64,000 nucleotides of DNA from a virus. The stretch covers positions 1-64,000 of IMG/VR virus record IMGVR_UViG_3300043446_003158, one strand, 5' to 3'. This document shows positions 24,648 to 36,400 of this stretch, piece by piece (position 1 is the first letter of the stretch; each line of letters opens with the position of its first letter). The notes below the pieces were generated by a model. That model did not search any database and was not told the origin of the DNA. It saw only the letters and a program-made list of their open reading frames with translations. The position numbers and the translations under genes were made by a program.

Positions 24648-26851
24648 TTAAGTGCTTCTCTAATAAAATTTTCCATAGGGGTCTTCTTAAAGATATCAAG
24701 ACCTTTTTCTGCCTGCAAATCAAGTTCTTGAGGATTTTTTAGAAGTTCATATGCCTTTTCAACAAAGTTTTCATACGTTGTCGTAAAAACAGTACCCTCC
24801 ATGTAATCTGGAAAATCAGTTTCTGAACTTCTTTCACAAAGAACAGGAACTTTATTTTGAATCAAATGACTTACACGAACCATTTCAAAAATTTTATTCT
24901 CATGATTATGTAAATTAATCACCAATTTTGCTCTCTTAATATATGCATCACGATCATCACCATAAACACTATGGAAATGAACAAAGTTAATGTTTTTATT
25001 TTCGGCAAACTGATTTAAAATTTTAATTCTCCTATCAGAAGTATACATGTAAGCAAGAATATCAATGTCTCTTTCCTCTGGTTTATTTCTTTCAAAGTAA
25101 GAAATCTCAGGAACATATCCAATCTGAACATGTTTAATATTATCTACACCAGCTTTACGAAGAATATTACTGTTTCTCATTGAATAATCCCACACCTCAA
25201 GACCGCGATACTTACGACACCAACGAAGACATTCTGGACTATCTCTCATTTGTTCCAAAGAATAAATGATTGTATTTTTTGGGACATCATGTCTTACCAT
25301 ATCTACTGGACAGTGATGCATTCCAAATACGATATTTCGGGCATCCTGTCTAAATTCATTTACACTGTTCGTAACCTCATACCCCATTCGTTGTAGAGTG
25401 AAGAATACCGCAGCTTCAATCTCATGGAATACATTAGAGTGAATATTAAAATGATTATCAGGAACGATGCGACACATGTTAAATTTATTTGTTGCAGGTG
25501 TAGCATATGAAATTGAAGAATTTAAAAATTGAGAATTTTGATTATGGTAATCATTATCCTTTAATAAAACTTCTTTTAATACAGCATTATCAACTACGGG
25601 ATTAGCAGATAAGGGTGCTTTTTCCTGCCTAACATGTATGTAATGAAGTTTTCCATTACCAGATCCAATCCATTTTTTATAAGCTTCTTTATTATCCTGT
25701 TTTGAATAATACTTATTAATATTTAAAGGATCAGAAAGAGTTTTGATATAATCAGTTTTTGCCCACCAAAAATTTCCAGCAAATGGATAATAATCTTTAT
25801 AAAAATTAGATCCAATTACATCATACCCATCATTTAGTTTTTGAATACATTCTTCCCAGTTTTCAATACAATGCTTTTGCATGTATTGTCTCCATTTTTT
25901 ATCTTCATCAATAAGTCCATGTTGTATGTAAGAACTATTTGTTATTCCTTTATTATGGAAGTATAAAACATATCCTTCATTTTTAAGGGAATAATCATAC
26001 AATTCTTTTAGAGTTTGCCCCTCGTAAATATTTTCTTGGGCATTAATGTCACGATACGAAATAATATCTACAAATGGATACTTTCTAATGATATATTCAG
26101 AAACTAATTGATCGTAATTTTTTATTATACGTTCTTCACCTACTTTTAATTCTCCACTCAATGCCAATGGCATAGTAATGCATACGTTAACTTTTGCTTT
26201 TTTACTAAGACCAGTTTTTTTGAGAAGTCCTAATTGTTCATTAATCCACCAAACCCACATTCCAGAAGTATTGGGAATAAAAAGATGATAAAAAATACTT
26301 AACATGTCTTTCTTTTGATTATTTTTAATGCCGTAAAAATACAAATCTTTTGAATGTGAATTTACTTCAAATCCATATTCAGAAAAATATTGCTCTAAAT
26401 TTAAATCTTCAAAATGAGATTGATTTAAATTTTTATAATAATTCCATCCTTTTTGGATTGTAAATGGAGAATCTTCTGGTTTATGATTAGAAGTTCCATG
26501 TTCTTCTCTTCCATCAGTTGCACAAGTAAAAAAAACTAAACCATCTTTTTTACACATGCGTATCATGTTTAAAAAAGTTTCTTTCCAATAAGGATTATGC
26601 TCAAAACATTCTGCGGAAAATACTGTATCAAAAGTTTCATCTGGGGCATCATAGTTTTGCCCCTCACAGACAACATCGACACAGTATCCAGGTTCTAAAT
26701 CTACTCCAGTATAATCACACTTATCAAAAAATCCTTTGATAGTTCCATTGATATTTAAACTTCCAATTTCAAGAACTTTTTTTTCCTTGAAAAATTCTGG
26801 AAATCTTTGCCTTAAATTTTCTGTGTAATCAAATTGTTCTTGATGTGCCAT
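24644..26851 (-). CDS. Three-domain fusion: methyltransferase, RgpF-like, GT-B-like
   Basis: Residues about 1-180 form a Methyltransf_11-like domain (VLEIGSLNINGTIKGFF, VFSAECFEHNPYW, GLVFFTCAT). About 183-410 is a rhamnan-synthesis-F-like domain (WVWWINEQLGLLKKTGLS, FEGQTLKELYDYS, GYVLYFHNKG, FAGNFWWAKTDYI). About 457-735 is a GT-B-like domain with MGYEV, HVQIGYVPE and a late NLHNHENKIFEMVR. The middle domain is shared with the two following genes upstream in transcription. The chain probably links a methylation step to polysaccharide synthesis. Confidence 0.75.
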   Translation of the reverse strand: MAHQEQFDYTENLRQRFPEFFKEKKVLEIGSLNINGTIKGFFDKCDYTGVDLEPGYCVDVVCEGQNYDAPDETFDTVFSAECFEHNPYWKETFLNMIRMCKKDGLVFFTCATDGREEHGTSNHKPEDSPFTIQKGWNYYKNLNQSHFEDLNLEQYFSEYGFEVNSHSKDLYFYGIKNNQKKDMLSIFYHLFIPNTSGMWVWWINEQLGLLKKTGLSKKAKVNVCITMPLALSGELKVGEERIIKNYDQLVSEYIIRKYPFVDIISYRDINAQENIYEGQTLKELYDYSLKNEGYVLYFHNKGITNSSYIQHGLIDEDKKWRQYMQKHCIENWEECIQKLNDGYDVIGSNFYKDYYPFAGNFWWAKTDYIKTLSDPLNINKYYSKQDNKEAYKKWIGSGNGKLHYIHVRQEKAPLSANPVVDNAVLKEVLLKDNDYHNQNSQFLNSSISYATPATNKFNMCRIVPDNHFNIHSNVFHEIEAAVFFTLQRMGYEVTNSVNEFRQDARNIVFGMHHCPVDMVRHDVPKNTIIYSLEQMRDSPECLRWCRKYRGLEVWDYSMRNSNILRKAGVDNIKHVQIGYVPEISYFERNKPEERDIDILAYMYTSDRRIKILNQFAENKNINFVHFHSVYGDDRDAYIKRAKLVINLHNHENKIFEMVRVSHLIQNKVPVLCERSSETDFPDYMEGTVFTTTYENFVEKAYELLKNPQELDLQAEKGLDIFKKTPMENFIREALK

Positions 26852-26852
26852 A

Positions 26853-28274
26853 TCAATTAATATATTGATTCTTATTAATGTATTTTATTTCTATAATATC
26901 CTCAAATGTTTTATTAATTTCTTCAATTAATTTTTCATTTTTTGATACAACACCAAGTCCATTTGAAACTATAAAATTAGTTTTTGGAAGATCAATTTCG
27001 TTGAAAAATTTCCTTACTCCAAAACTTGGATTTTCAACACAAGTATCATGCATTAATATTATTCCATCTTCCTTAACAAATTTATTCCACTTTTCAAAAT
27101 CATTTTTAATTGCTTCGTATGTGTGGAGACCATCAATATGTAAAATATCAATTTTTTTATCCCACGTTTTTTCTATTTCATCAAAGTATCCTTTAATAAA
27201 AGTAATATTCTCAAGGTTTAATTGGGTTTGTTTTTCAACAACATAATCATAAGTATTTCTAAACCCCGCATGTTTATCACCTTCAAAACTATCTACACCG
27301 TACACATGACCGATTTTAGGTAATGCAAATGAAAAAGTTGAATATCCATGATCAACTCCCAAATCAACAATTACTTCAGGTTGTTTTTTTCTAACAATCC
27401 ATTCGGCAAACTTTTTATGATCCTTCCAAGTAAATCCACTAGAACATGCTATTTCAAGCATAAAATTATCTTGTGTTAAAATATTTTTTTCTTCATTTGG
27501 ATCATATTCGCTACGATCATAAAGTTGGAAATAATGATGAGTATCACTTAAATGAAAACAATATTCTTTTGTTTTTTCTGTACCAATCCACGATTCAAAT
27601 GCATACCGATAAGTCTTTAGTTTTGACATGAGATATTCATAATTTGCATACTTATCAATTTCTAATGGATTTGGAAGTGTACGAATATACTTATTGTTTG
27701 CCCACCAAAAATTACCAGCAAAATGATAACATAAAAATCTTTGTTCTTCAGTAAAAGCTTTATTAGTTAAATTCTTTTCTACTAACCAATTAACACCACA
27801 ACAATCGTATCCTTCATCTAATTTTGCAACACAATCTTCCCACTTTTCAATATTAAAATAGTGCATGTATTCTCTCCAATCATGCAAACCACCAGGAACA
27901 TGAGTTCCATATGAAGTCATTCCTTTGTTATGGAAATACAATACATATCCATCAGTTTTTTGGCAGTGGTCATACAATCTAGCAAGTGTTTGCCCCTCAA
28001 ACAAATTAGGTTGATCTGTTACATTTCTCACATCAAGAATATTAACAAAAGAATAATTTTCTTTGATGTAATTAATGACCAATTGATCATATGTGTAATT
28101 ATTTTTTTGGTTAACTAAACCCAAAGGAATAGTAATGCACATATTAACCGTTGATGCATCTGCAAGTCCAGTAGATCTCAACAGTTCCATTTGTTCATCA
28201 ATCCACCAAACCCAATCTACCGATGTATCTGGCACATAAAAATGATAAAAAACACTAATATTTTTAATTTGCAT
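26853..28274 (-). CDS. Two-domain fusion: RgpF-like plus methyltransferase
   Basis: ATG 28274 gives 473 residues and an 11-bp overlap with the preceding gene; the TTG at 28298 is less likely. About 1-265 is the RgpF-like domain (VWWIDEQMELLRSTGLAD, FEGQTLARLYDHC, GYVLYFHNKGM, FAGNFWWANNKYI). About 275-460 is a methyltransferase (VDLGVDHGYSTF, DILHIDGLHTYEAIKNDF, FVKEDGIILMHDT). The latter closely matches the first methyltransferase of the 1070-residue protein. Confidence 0.78.
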   Translation of the reverse strand: MQIKNISVFYHFYVPDTSVDWVWWIDEQMELLRSTGLADASTVNMCITIPLGLVNQKNNYTYDQLVINYIKENYSFVNILDVRNVTDQPNLFEGQTLARLYDHCQKTDGYVLYFHNKGMTSYGTHVPGGLHDWREYMHYFNIEKWEDCVAKLDEGYDCCGVNWLVEKNLTNKAFTEEQRFLCYHFAGNFWWANNKYIRTLPNPLEIDKYANYEYLMSKLKTYRYAFESWIGTEKTKEYCFHLSDTHHYFQLYDRSEYDPNEEKNILTQDNFMLEIACSSGFTWKDHKKFAEWIVRKKQPEVIVDLGVDHGYSTFSFALPKIGHVYGVDSFEGDKHAGFRNTYDYVVEKQTQLNLENITFIKGYFDEIEKTWDKKIDILHIDGLHTYEAIKNDFEKWNKFVKEDGIILMHDTCVENPSFGVRKFFNEIDLPKTNFIVSNGLGVVSKNEKLIEEINKTFEDIIEIKYINKNQYIN

Positions 28275-28974
28275 AACGTTCTCTTGGATAAAGTGCAAAA
28301 TAATGATCTACAGCACTGTAATGTATTGATCTTACTTTTGGTTTATTGGAGCACAACCAAACTTCATAACAAAATCTATGACCTTCAAACCTTTCCGTAA
28401 ACTTTTCATCATAATATAAAGTACGATCTAAAACATTTGGTAATGTTTTAATATAATCTGTTGTTGCCCACCAGAAATTTCCAGCAAAATGGGGGTATGG
28501 TTCTCTTGACCAGTTTGTTCCAACAGCATCTACTTGATCGTCTTCAATTTTTTGAATACAATCTTTCCATCTTTCCACACACCAATAGTTCATATAGTGT
28601 CTCCAGTCAGTTGTTGGAGCAGTTTGATATGAATTTACAGCATGAAGCATTCCTTTTGAATGGAAATAAAGAACATATCCATCATTTGTTTTTGAATATG
28701 TTTGAATTTCTTTAAGTGTTTGACCTTCAAAAATATTTTCTTGTTCTCCTTGACCCTCCAAAACTCTAGATGAAAGAATATTTACAAATGGATATTTTTG
28801 CCGAACATAAATTCTAATTTCATTAATAGCATGATCTGGAGCAGCATAGCACATATACACATTTGCAACATCGGAAAGACCAGAAGATTTGAGTAGTCCG
28901 AATTGCTCATCAAGAAATTTATTCCAAAGGCTATTAACTGCTCCTAAATGATAAAAAACAGCAATTTTTTTCAT
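28264..28974 (-). CDS. Single-domain RgpF-like glycan synthesis protein
   Basis: The 236-residue protein has the same marks as the two fusions downstream: LDEQFGLLKSSGLSD, IFEGQTLKEIQTYS, GYVLYFHSKGM, FAGNFWWATTDYIKTLP and VDHYFALYPRERY. RgpF is needed for rhamnan synthesis in streptococci. This is the simplest member of the three-copy local family and perhaps the ancestor of the fused domains. It overlaps the previous stop at ATGA. Confidence 0.75.
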   Translation of the reverse strand: MKKIAVFYHLGAVNSLWNKFLDEQFGLLKSSGLSDVANVYMCYAAPDHAINEIRIYVRQKYPFVNILSSRVLEGQGEQENIFEGQTLKEIQTYSKTNDGYVLYFHSKGMLHAVNSYQTAPTTDWRHYMNYWCVERWKDCIQKIEDDQVDAVGTNWSREPYPHFAGNFWWATTDYIKTLPNVLDRTLYYDEKFTERFEGHRFCYEVWLCSNKPKVRSIHYSAVDHYFALYPRERYAN

Positions 28975-29705
28975 ACAACAATGTTTGATTTTACATGTCC
29001 AACAACAACTGTAGGATCTAGATGAACAATATCTCCGTTTTCAGTAACTCTTTCACACCAATAAAGATCTTCACCAAGAGGAATCTCATATTCAATTCCA
29101 TCAACTTCTTGTTTAACTTTACCTAATCCATACCAAGGGCGTTTAAGTTTTTCAAAAACTCCTTGACGAATACACATAAATCCAAGACCAACACCATATA
29201 CTGGAATTGGATCTCCTATTTTTTGATAGACTTCTAATTCAGAGCGAGTCATAAATCTAAAACTATCTTTTGTTTGGTGAACTACTGCATCCCTTCCTTC
29301 TGCTTCAAAATAAACACCAGAAATTACATCATAACCTGATGTATAAAGTTTAATAAAGTGTTCAGGATTCCAAACAATATCACTATCAATACAAAAAATT
29401 TTATCGTATGTATAAATTCCTTTTCCTGGTGATGTATTAAAAATTTCTAAATTTCTACTCCCAGTAATTGTTGCCTCTCTAGCATTAGTAACTAAAGATG
29501 CATATTCATTTTGGTAGTGCCAGGTAATTCCGTTCGCATTTAATATTTGAATTGTTGCCAATAAAGATTTAACATATTCGGCATTTAAAATTCTACCTGG
29601 TGTTGCAATCACCACATTTACATGTGGTTTTTGATTCTCTTGCTGCTGCTCTTTAATTTCTTCTTGAACAGTTTCTACGTCTATTACTTGATCTTGATTT
29701 TCCAT
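28971..29705 (-). CDS. GT-A-like glycosyltransferase
   Basis: A Glu/Gln-rich start (residues 10-27) precedes the domain. VNVVIATPGRI, then NAREATITGSRN, then YDKIFCIDSDIVWN with DSD at 107-109, then YGVGLGFMCIRQGVFEKLKRPWY. It resembles Anp1-like or GT-A phage transferases. It is a tandem paralogue of the next gene; the two overlap by 1 bp (TAATG). Confidence 0.72.
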   Translation of the reverse strand: MENQDQVIDVETVQEEIKEQQQENQKPHVNVVIATPGRILNAEYVKSLLATIQILNANGITWHYQNEYASLVTNAREATITGSRNLEIFNTSPGKGIYTYDKIFCIDSDIVWNPEHFIKLYTSGYDVISGVYFEAEGRDAVVHQTKDSFRFMTRSELEVYQKIGDPIPVYGVGLGFMCIRQGVFEKLKRPWYGLGKVKQEVDGIEYEIPLGEDLYWCERVTENGDIVHLDPTVVVGHVKSNIVV

Positions 29706-30421
29706 TATAGAATTACCATTTTTTGATGACCGACTTTTACTTTTGGATTACACCAAATTTCAAATCCATGTTCACGAATATCTTCACACATAGCAACATC
29801 TTCAGAACACATATCTTCAAGAATTATACCATCTTCTCTAATTAATTGCACCTTTTTAGGAGCAAACCAAGGATAAGGAATTTTTTCAAAAACTCCTTTC
29901 TTCATAAGAACCCAACCAAATCCACAATATTCAATCTTAAATGGTCCTGGGCGTTTTGCCATGTCTTCAACCGTTTCAAAATAATAAGAACCTTGCTCAA
30001 GAAGTCTTTTTTTATCCATATTAACAACAACAGTTGTTTGATTTGAAACTGGTGTTCCATTTGATTGAACATACCATCCAGTTGCAATATCCTTATCCAT
30101 TTGAAGAAGTTCTAAAAGATCTTCTGTTTTAAAAATAATATCACTATCAATCCACATAATATAATCATACGCAATTTGCCCACGCCAAGGCGTGAGCATT
30201 GTTCCCGCAAAGTTATCTGCCTGCAAACAATCAGTTCTGGCAAAATTTACCATGGAACTGTATTTTTGCGAAATATAAAAATTAATTCCTTGCTGATTTA
30301 AATCAAACAATAACCTAACAAATTGTGTAAGAAAAGTTCCAGAATAAGAAAATCCAGGTAAACAAAATGCAATTGTTTTTCCTCTAAAATCATTTTTCGG
30401 TTGATTTGAATAATTTAACAT
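29705..30421 (-). CDS. GT-A-like glycosyltransferase, tandem paralogue
   Basis: The 238-residue protein has AFCLPGFSYSGTF, FARTDCLQADNF, YDYIMWIDSDIIF (DSD at 92-94), FGWVLMKKGVFEKIPYPWF and a closing VKVGHQKM. It is a clear relative of the adjacent product. It is the first glycan gene after the giant fibre gene, 32 bp behind its stop, with no terminator in between. Confidence 0.72.
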   Translation of the reverse strand: MLNYSNQPKNDFRGKTIAFCLPGFSYSGTFLTQFVRLLFDLNQQGINFYISQKYSSMVNFARTDCLQADNFAGTMLTPWRGQIAYDYIMWIDSDIIFKTEDLLELLQMDKDIATGWYVQSNGTPVSNQTTVVVNMDKKRLLEQGSYYFETVEDMAKRPGPFKIEYCGFGWVLMKKGVFEKIPYPWFAPKKVQLIREDGIILEDMCSEDVAMCEDIREHGFEIWCNPKVKVGHQKMVIL

Positions 30422-30437
30422 AAATCAAAATAGTATA

Positions 30438-30445
30438 TGTTTATA
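30438..30445 (-). promoter_or_regulatory. Weak candidate late promoter (TATAAACA)
   Basis: TATAAACA on the minus strand lies 16 nt before the ATG at 30421, in the only gap between the fibre genes and the glycan island. It differs from TATAAATA at one base. Support is weak. Confidence 0.25.
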
Positions 30446-30453
30446 TATGTAAT

Positions 30454-33400
30454 TTACCACCAGGTAATTCTAACATATCCATCTCCACCATTTCCACCAG
30501 TTCCAGACAAATTATTTTCTACAGAATAACCTCCTCCGCCTCCGCCGCCGCCGCGAGTTCCATCTCCACCATTTCCAGCTGCAGAAACTGGTTCACCACC
30601 ATTAAAAGATGACATAGTTGCTTGAGGTCCACCAACAAGATATAATGAATTACCATATACTATTGCGGAAATTGCAGTTGATCCAAAACCACCATAAGTA
30701 GAAGTTCTTAAACGCCATGTAATTGCATCTGTAGAATAAACAATTGTTGAACCTCCTATGGCAGCATAATATAATCCATCATGGGCAAATCCATTGATTG
30801 CGGTAGATCCAAATCCAGAAGTTCTTAATTGCCAAGAAATACTATCAGTTGAATAAATCAATATAGGTTGATTTGAATTATCGGTTCCACCAATTAAATA
30901 CCGAGTTCCAGAAGAATTTATTGAATAAACAGAATTAAAAGTTTGAAGATTATTTTTAACTGTTCTAGATTGCCAAGAAATAGTATCAGTTGAAACTACC
31001 ATTCTACCATTTCCTTCTGTTAATCCAATATAACTGGCAGAAGACATTGTCGCATTTATTCCACCAATTACAAAAATATCATTTAAATATGTCATAGTAT
31101 TAATTGTACTAGAACCAAATCCAGAAGTTCTAAATCTCCAAATAATTGCATCTGTTGAAATGGAAACTGTTCCATTAGCACCACCTATAACATATAAATT
31201 ATTATTATAAGAAATAGAATTTATATCAGAAGTTCCAAATCCAGTTGTTCTTAATGTCCATGCAATCGCATCTGTAGAAGTTGTCAATGTTCCTTTTATA
31301 CCAATTGCAACATAAGTTGTTGTTGGAGAAGATGAATACACAAGAGATTGTATATTAGATGTTCCGAATCCAGAAGTTTGAAGGGTCCATCTAATAGTAT
31401 CAGTAGAAGTCATTAATGTTCCACTATCTCCAGATGCAACATAAGTATCTGTGGGAAGTGAACCATAAGTAAACGCATTAATTGCAGTTGTTCCAAATCC
31501 AGAAGTTCTTAGAACCCATATAATATTATTTGTAGATGCAATAATTTGTCTCTGAGAAGCACCGTCTAGCGCAGATGCTAAAACATATGATCCCACTTGT
31601 TTAATTGTAGATAGTGAGAATATTTCAATAGGAGAAGTTCTTAAAGACCAAGAAATAGTATCAGTTGAAGCTGCTAGTAATGCCCCAGAAGATCCGTAAG
31701 TTAATGTTTTTATTACGGCACTGTTTAACAAACCATTTAATCCACCACCAATCAATGCAAGGGTTCCACCATAAGTCATTGCAGAAATTGAAGAACTTCC
31801 AAATCCAGTAGTTGTTCTTATGACCCAAGAAATTGCATCAGTAGAAATTCTATTTGTGCCACTTTGTCCACCAATTACATAGATATTAGTATCATTAATA
31901 TACATCAATGAATTTATTGATGATGTTCCAAATCCAGTTGTTCTTATTGTCCAAGCAATTCCATCAGTAGAAGTTGCTAATCTACCAGAAGTTCCAGAAG
32001 CAACATAAGTTGTAGTAGGAGATGATCCATATGCTAAATTATTAATTGAATTAGTTAAAAATCCAGAAGTTTGAAGAGTCCAAGAAATAGTATCTGTAGA
32101 AGTCATTAAAGTTCCACTAGCACCAGCAGCAACATAAGTATCTGTGGGAAGTGAACCATAAGTAAACGCATTAATTGCAGTTGTTCCAAATCCAGAAGTT
32201 CTTAGAACCCATATAATATTATCAGTAGAAACCGTAATAATTGTTTGAGAAAGCGAATTAGTACCAGTTGCAATAGAATAAGATCCCTCTTTTTCCATTA
32301 CGGAAATTGCTTGAACACTTGCCGAAGTGGTTCGTGTAACCCATGCTATAGAATCAGTAGATGCTCTTAGCAATCCTCCTGTTCCTAAATTTCTAATGCT
32401 TAAATGATTAGATGTCATTATCGTGGCATTAGTACTAATAACTCCAGCCATTAACCACACATCAGCACCAGAACCATAAGTAAGACAAAGATTTGCAGTA
32501 GCTGATCCAGTTGTTCTCATTATCCACACAATTCCATCTGTTGAAGTTAAACTTCTTCCAGTATTGGCAGCAATTACATACGCACCATCATAATATCTAA
32601 CAGAATTAATAGTAGTTGTACCCAATCCAGAAGGTGTTGTTCTAAATGCCCAAGCAATAGCATCAGTAGAAGTCATTATAGTTGCATTATTTCCAGCAGC
32701 AACATAAGTAGATGTTGGTTGATTACCATATGCCAATCCATTAATATTTGTTGCACCAAATCCAGAAGTTTGAAGAGTCCAAGAAATAGTATCTGTAGAA
32801 GTCATTAAAGTTCCACTAGCACCAGCAGCAACATAAGTATCTGTGGGAAGTGAACCATAAGTAAAGGCATTAATTGCAGTTAATCCAAATCCAGAAGTTC
32901 TTAGAACCCATATAATATTATTTGTAGAGACAATTAAACCTCCAGATTGTCCAAGATAATTTGTCGTATGTGCTAAAACATAAGAACCAGAATATTCAAG
33001 ATCCGTAGTATTTTGATTACTTAATGGAGTAGTTCTTATTTGCCAAGAAATACTATCTGTTGAAGCACTAATTAAAGATCCAGCACCTAAACCATATAAA
33101 ATAGGTCCAGTTGAAGATGCCAATGTTCCATTTACTCCACCAATTATATAAGTAGAATTAAATCCAGAACCACCAGAAGCAATACAATTAATTGAACTAG
33201 TTCCAAATCCAGATGTTCTCAATATCCATACAAATGAATCTGTTGAGGTTAAAATTCTTCCGCTAGAACCACCAACAACAAAAGCATCTAAGTCAAAATT
33301 AATATAAGAGGCAACGTTTGCGGTAGAAGTTCCAAACCCAGCACCAGAAGTTCTAATTGTCCAGGCAATAGCATCAGTTGAAGCCCCTATTGCTCCACCA

Positions 33401-36400
33401 GCAGAACCAACAACATAATATGGTTGAGATGATGGTCCTACAGTTCCATATGCTAAACTTGCTAAATTACTAGTTCCAAATCCAGAAGTTTGAAGAGTCC
33501 AAGAAATAGTATCTGTAGAAGTCATTAAAGTTCCACTAGCACCAGCAGCAACATAAGTATCTGTGGGAAGTGAACCATAAGTAAACGCATTAATTGCAGT
33601 TGTTCCAAATCCAGAAGTTCTTAGAACCCATATAATATTATCAGTAGAAACCGTAATAATTGTTTGAGAAAGCGAATTAGTACCAGTTGCAATAGAATAA
33701 GATCCCTCTTTTTCCATTACGGAAATTGCTTGAACACTTGCCGAAGTGGTTCGTGTAACCCATGCTATAGAATCAGTAGATGCTCTTAGCAATCCTCCTG
33801 TTCCTAAATTTCTAATGCTTAAATGATTAGATGTCATTATAAGATTGCCACTATTTCCACTTGCAATCCAAACATCAGCACCAGAACCATAAGCAATATC
33901 AGTAATTGCAGAAGTTCCAAAACCAGAGTTTGTTCTTAGTATCCATACAATCGTATCAGTTGAAGTTAAAGTTCTTCCGTTGCTAGCAGCAATTACATAT
34001 GTTCCAGAATAAGAATTAACAGCATTAATAGTAGTTGTTCCCAATCCCGTTGTTCTTAGTGTCCAAGCAATACCATCAGTAGAAGATGTTAAAGTTCCAC
34101 TAGGACCACCAGCAACATAAGTTGCAGAAGGAGATGAACTATATGTAAGTGATGAAATAGATGTAGTTCCAAATCCAGAAGTTTGAAGAGTCCAAGAAAT
34201 AGTATCTGTAGAAGTCATTAAAGTTCCACTAGCACCAGCAGCAACATAAGTATCTGTGGGAAGTGAACCATAAGTAAAGGCATTAATTGCACTAATTCCA
34301 AATCCAGAACTTCTGAATTGCCATATTATATTGTTAGTAGAAGCAATTAAACCTCCAGACCCACCAGTAATATCAGAAGATCCTGCTAAAACATAAGAAC
34401 CAACAGATTCTATTGCAGATATTCCTATTATTCCTGTCGGAGAAGTTCTTAAAACCCAAATAATACTATCTGTAGATGCTCCTATCACACCACCATATCC
34501 ATAAGATAAATTAATTGAGGAATTCATTATTCCTGATCCACCAACCATGAGATAATTATTATTTCCATATGTAACTGAATTAATTTGCGATGTTCCAAAT
34601 CCAGTTGTTGTCCTTATAATCCAGGTAATTCCATCGGTAGAAGTTTGATTTCTTCCTTGAGCACCTGCTATAAGATAAAAAGGACTTCTGTATAAAATAC
34701 TTGTGATGGTAGATGTTCCAAATCCAGAAGTTCTTATTGACCAAGAAATTGAATCTGTAGAAGATCTTAAAGTTCCATTTACACCAATCGCAACATATTT
34801 TTCTACTTTATCAGATCCATAAGAAATACCATTAATTGTAGATGTTCCAAATCCTGCTGTTCGCAAAGTCCAAGAAATAGTATCAGTTGAAGTTGCTAGA
34901 GAACCAATCGCACCTGCTGCAACATAATTAGTTCCATCATATAAAATAGAATTAACTCCAGTTCCTAAACCAGTATTTAATAAAGACCACGATATATTAT
35001 TGGTAGACATTATTAAATCTGCTCCAGTTCCACCATAATAATTACTTAAATTACCAAAAACATATGATCCAGCAGCATTTAAATAAGTTACAGACAAACT
35101 ATCATAAGTAGTTGTTCTTGTAGTCCATGAAGAAAGATCTGCAGAAGCTCGTAAAATACCTCCAGTACCCAAAGAAATACTTGAACTTGTTGCATATTGA
35201 ACAGATCCACCCGTTGAACCTATTAAAAATTCACTACCTGTAGAATTAGAAATAATTGCATTGTAAGAAGCTGTTGTGGTGGCATTTGTTCTCAAAACCC
35301 ACATAATTCCATTAGTTGAAGATGCCACATAATTAGTAGTTCCATTACTGACACACAAATAATCTCCATTACTATAATAAAGTTTAGATACATTAGTAGA
35401 TAAACCACCAGCAGCATTTCCAGCTTCCCAGGTAATTGAATCGGTTGAAGTTGCTATTTCCCCAGTATTAAGACCAATTACATAAGTTGATGATGGTAAA
35501 CTACCAAAAGTTAATGACGTAATTGTTGCGGTTTGATATCCCGTTGTTCTCAAAGTCCAAGAAATAGTATCACTTGAAACTATGAAAGATCCTCTAGTTC
35601 CTGCAGCAATATAAGGATTTGTTTGACCACTAGCATACCAAAGAGATCTAATTTGATCGCCATCAAGTCCAGTTGTTCTCAATATCCAAATAATATTATC
35701 AGTAGAAACGCAAATATTTGTACCATTTCCACTATAATCTGGAGATTGAAATACTACATAAGAACCACCAAATTCTATTGCTCCAGCATTTTGTGTATTA
35801 TAAGGAGCAGTTCTAGTAACCCATGCTATAGAATCAGTAGATGCTCTTAAAAAAGCTCCAGTTCCATTTGATTTTACTAATGATGCCGTAGCATATTCCA
35901 TTGCCCCATTATCACCACCAACAACATAACTATCAAGTAAACTATGATATGTTATAGCATTAATATTAGTAAACACCGAAGTTCTTAATTGCCAAGTAAT
36001 TGTATCAGTTGAAACAAGTAGTGCTGTTGTTAAATTTGCAAGATAAACATTATTAGAATAATTAATATCCCTAACATCAGATCCAGCAAATCCTAATGTT
36101 CTTATAAACCATGTTATTGCATCAGTAGAAGAAGCAATAGTGGAATTTGCTCCCGCAATAAGGTATCTTTGTGATTGATCACTTGCATATTGAGCAATAT
36201 AAATTGCACTAGTTCCAAATCCAGAAGTTCTCAAAGTCCAAAAAATAGAATCTGAAGATATCGCAATTCCACCGAGATCAGATGTTACCAAATAATTGCT
36301 ACCATCATAAAGAGATCCGTATACTAATTGATTTCCTAAAAGACCAGTAGTTCTTAAAGTCCATATAACGTTATCAGTAGATAATGCAAGAGCAGTATTA

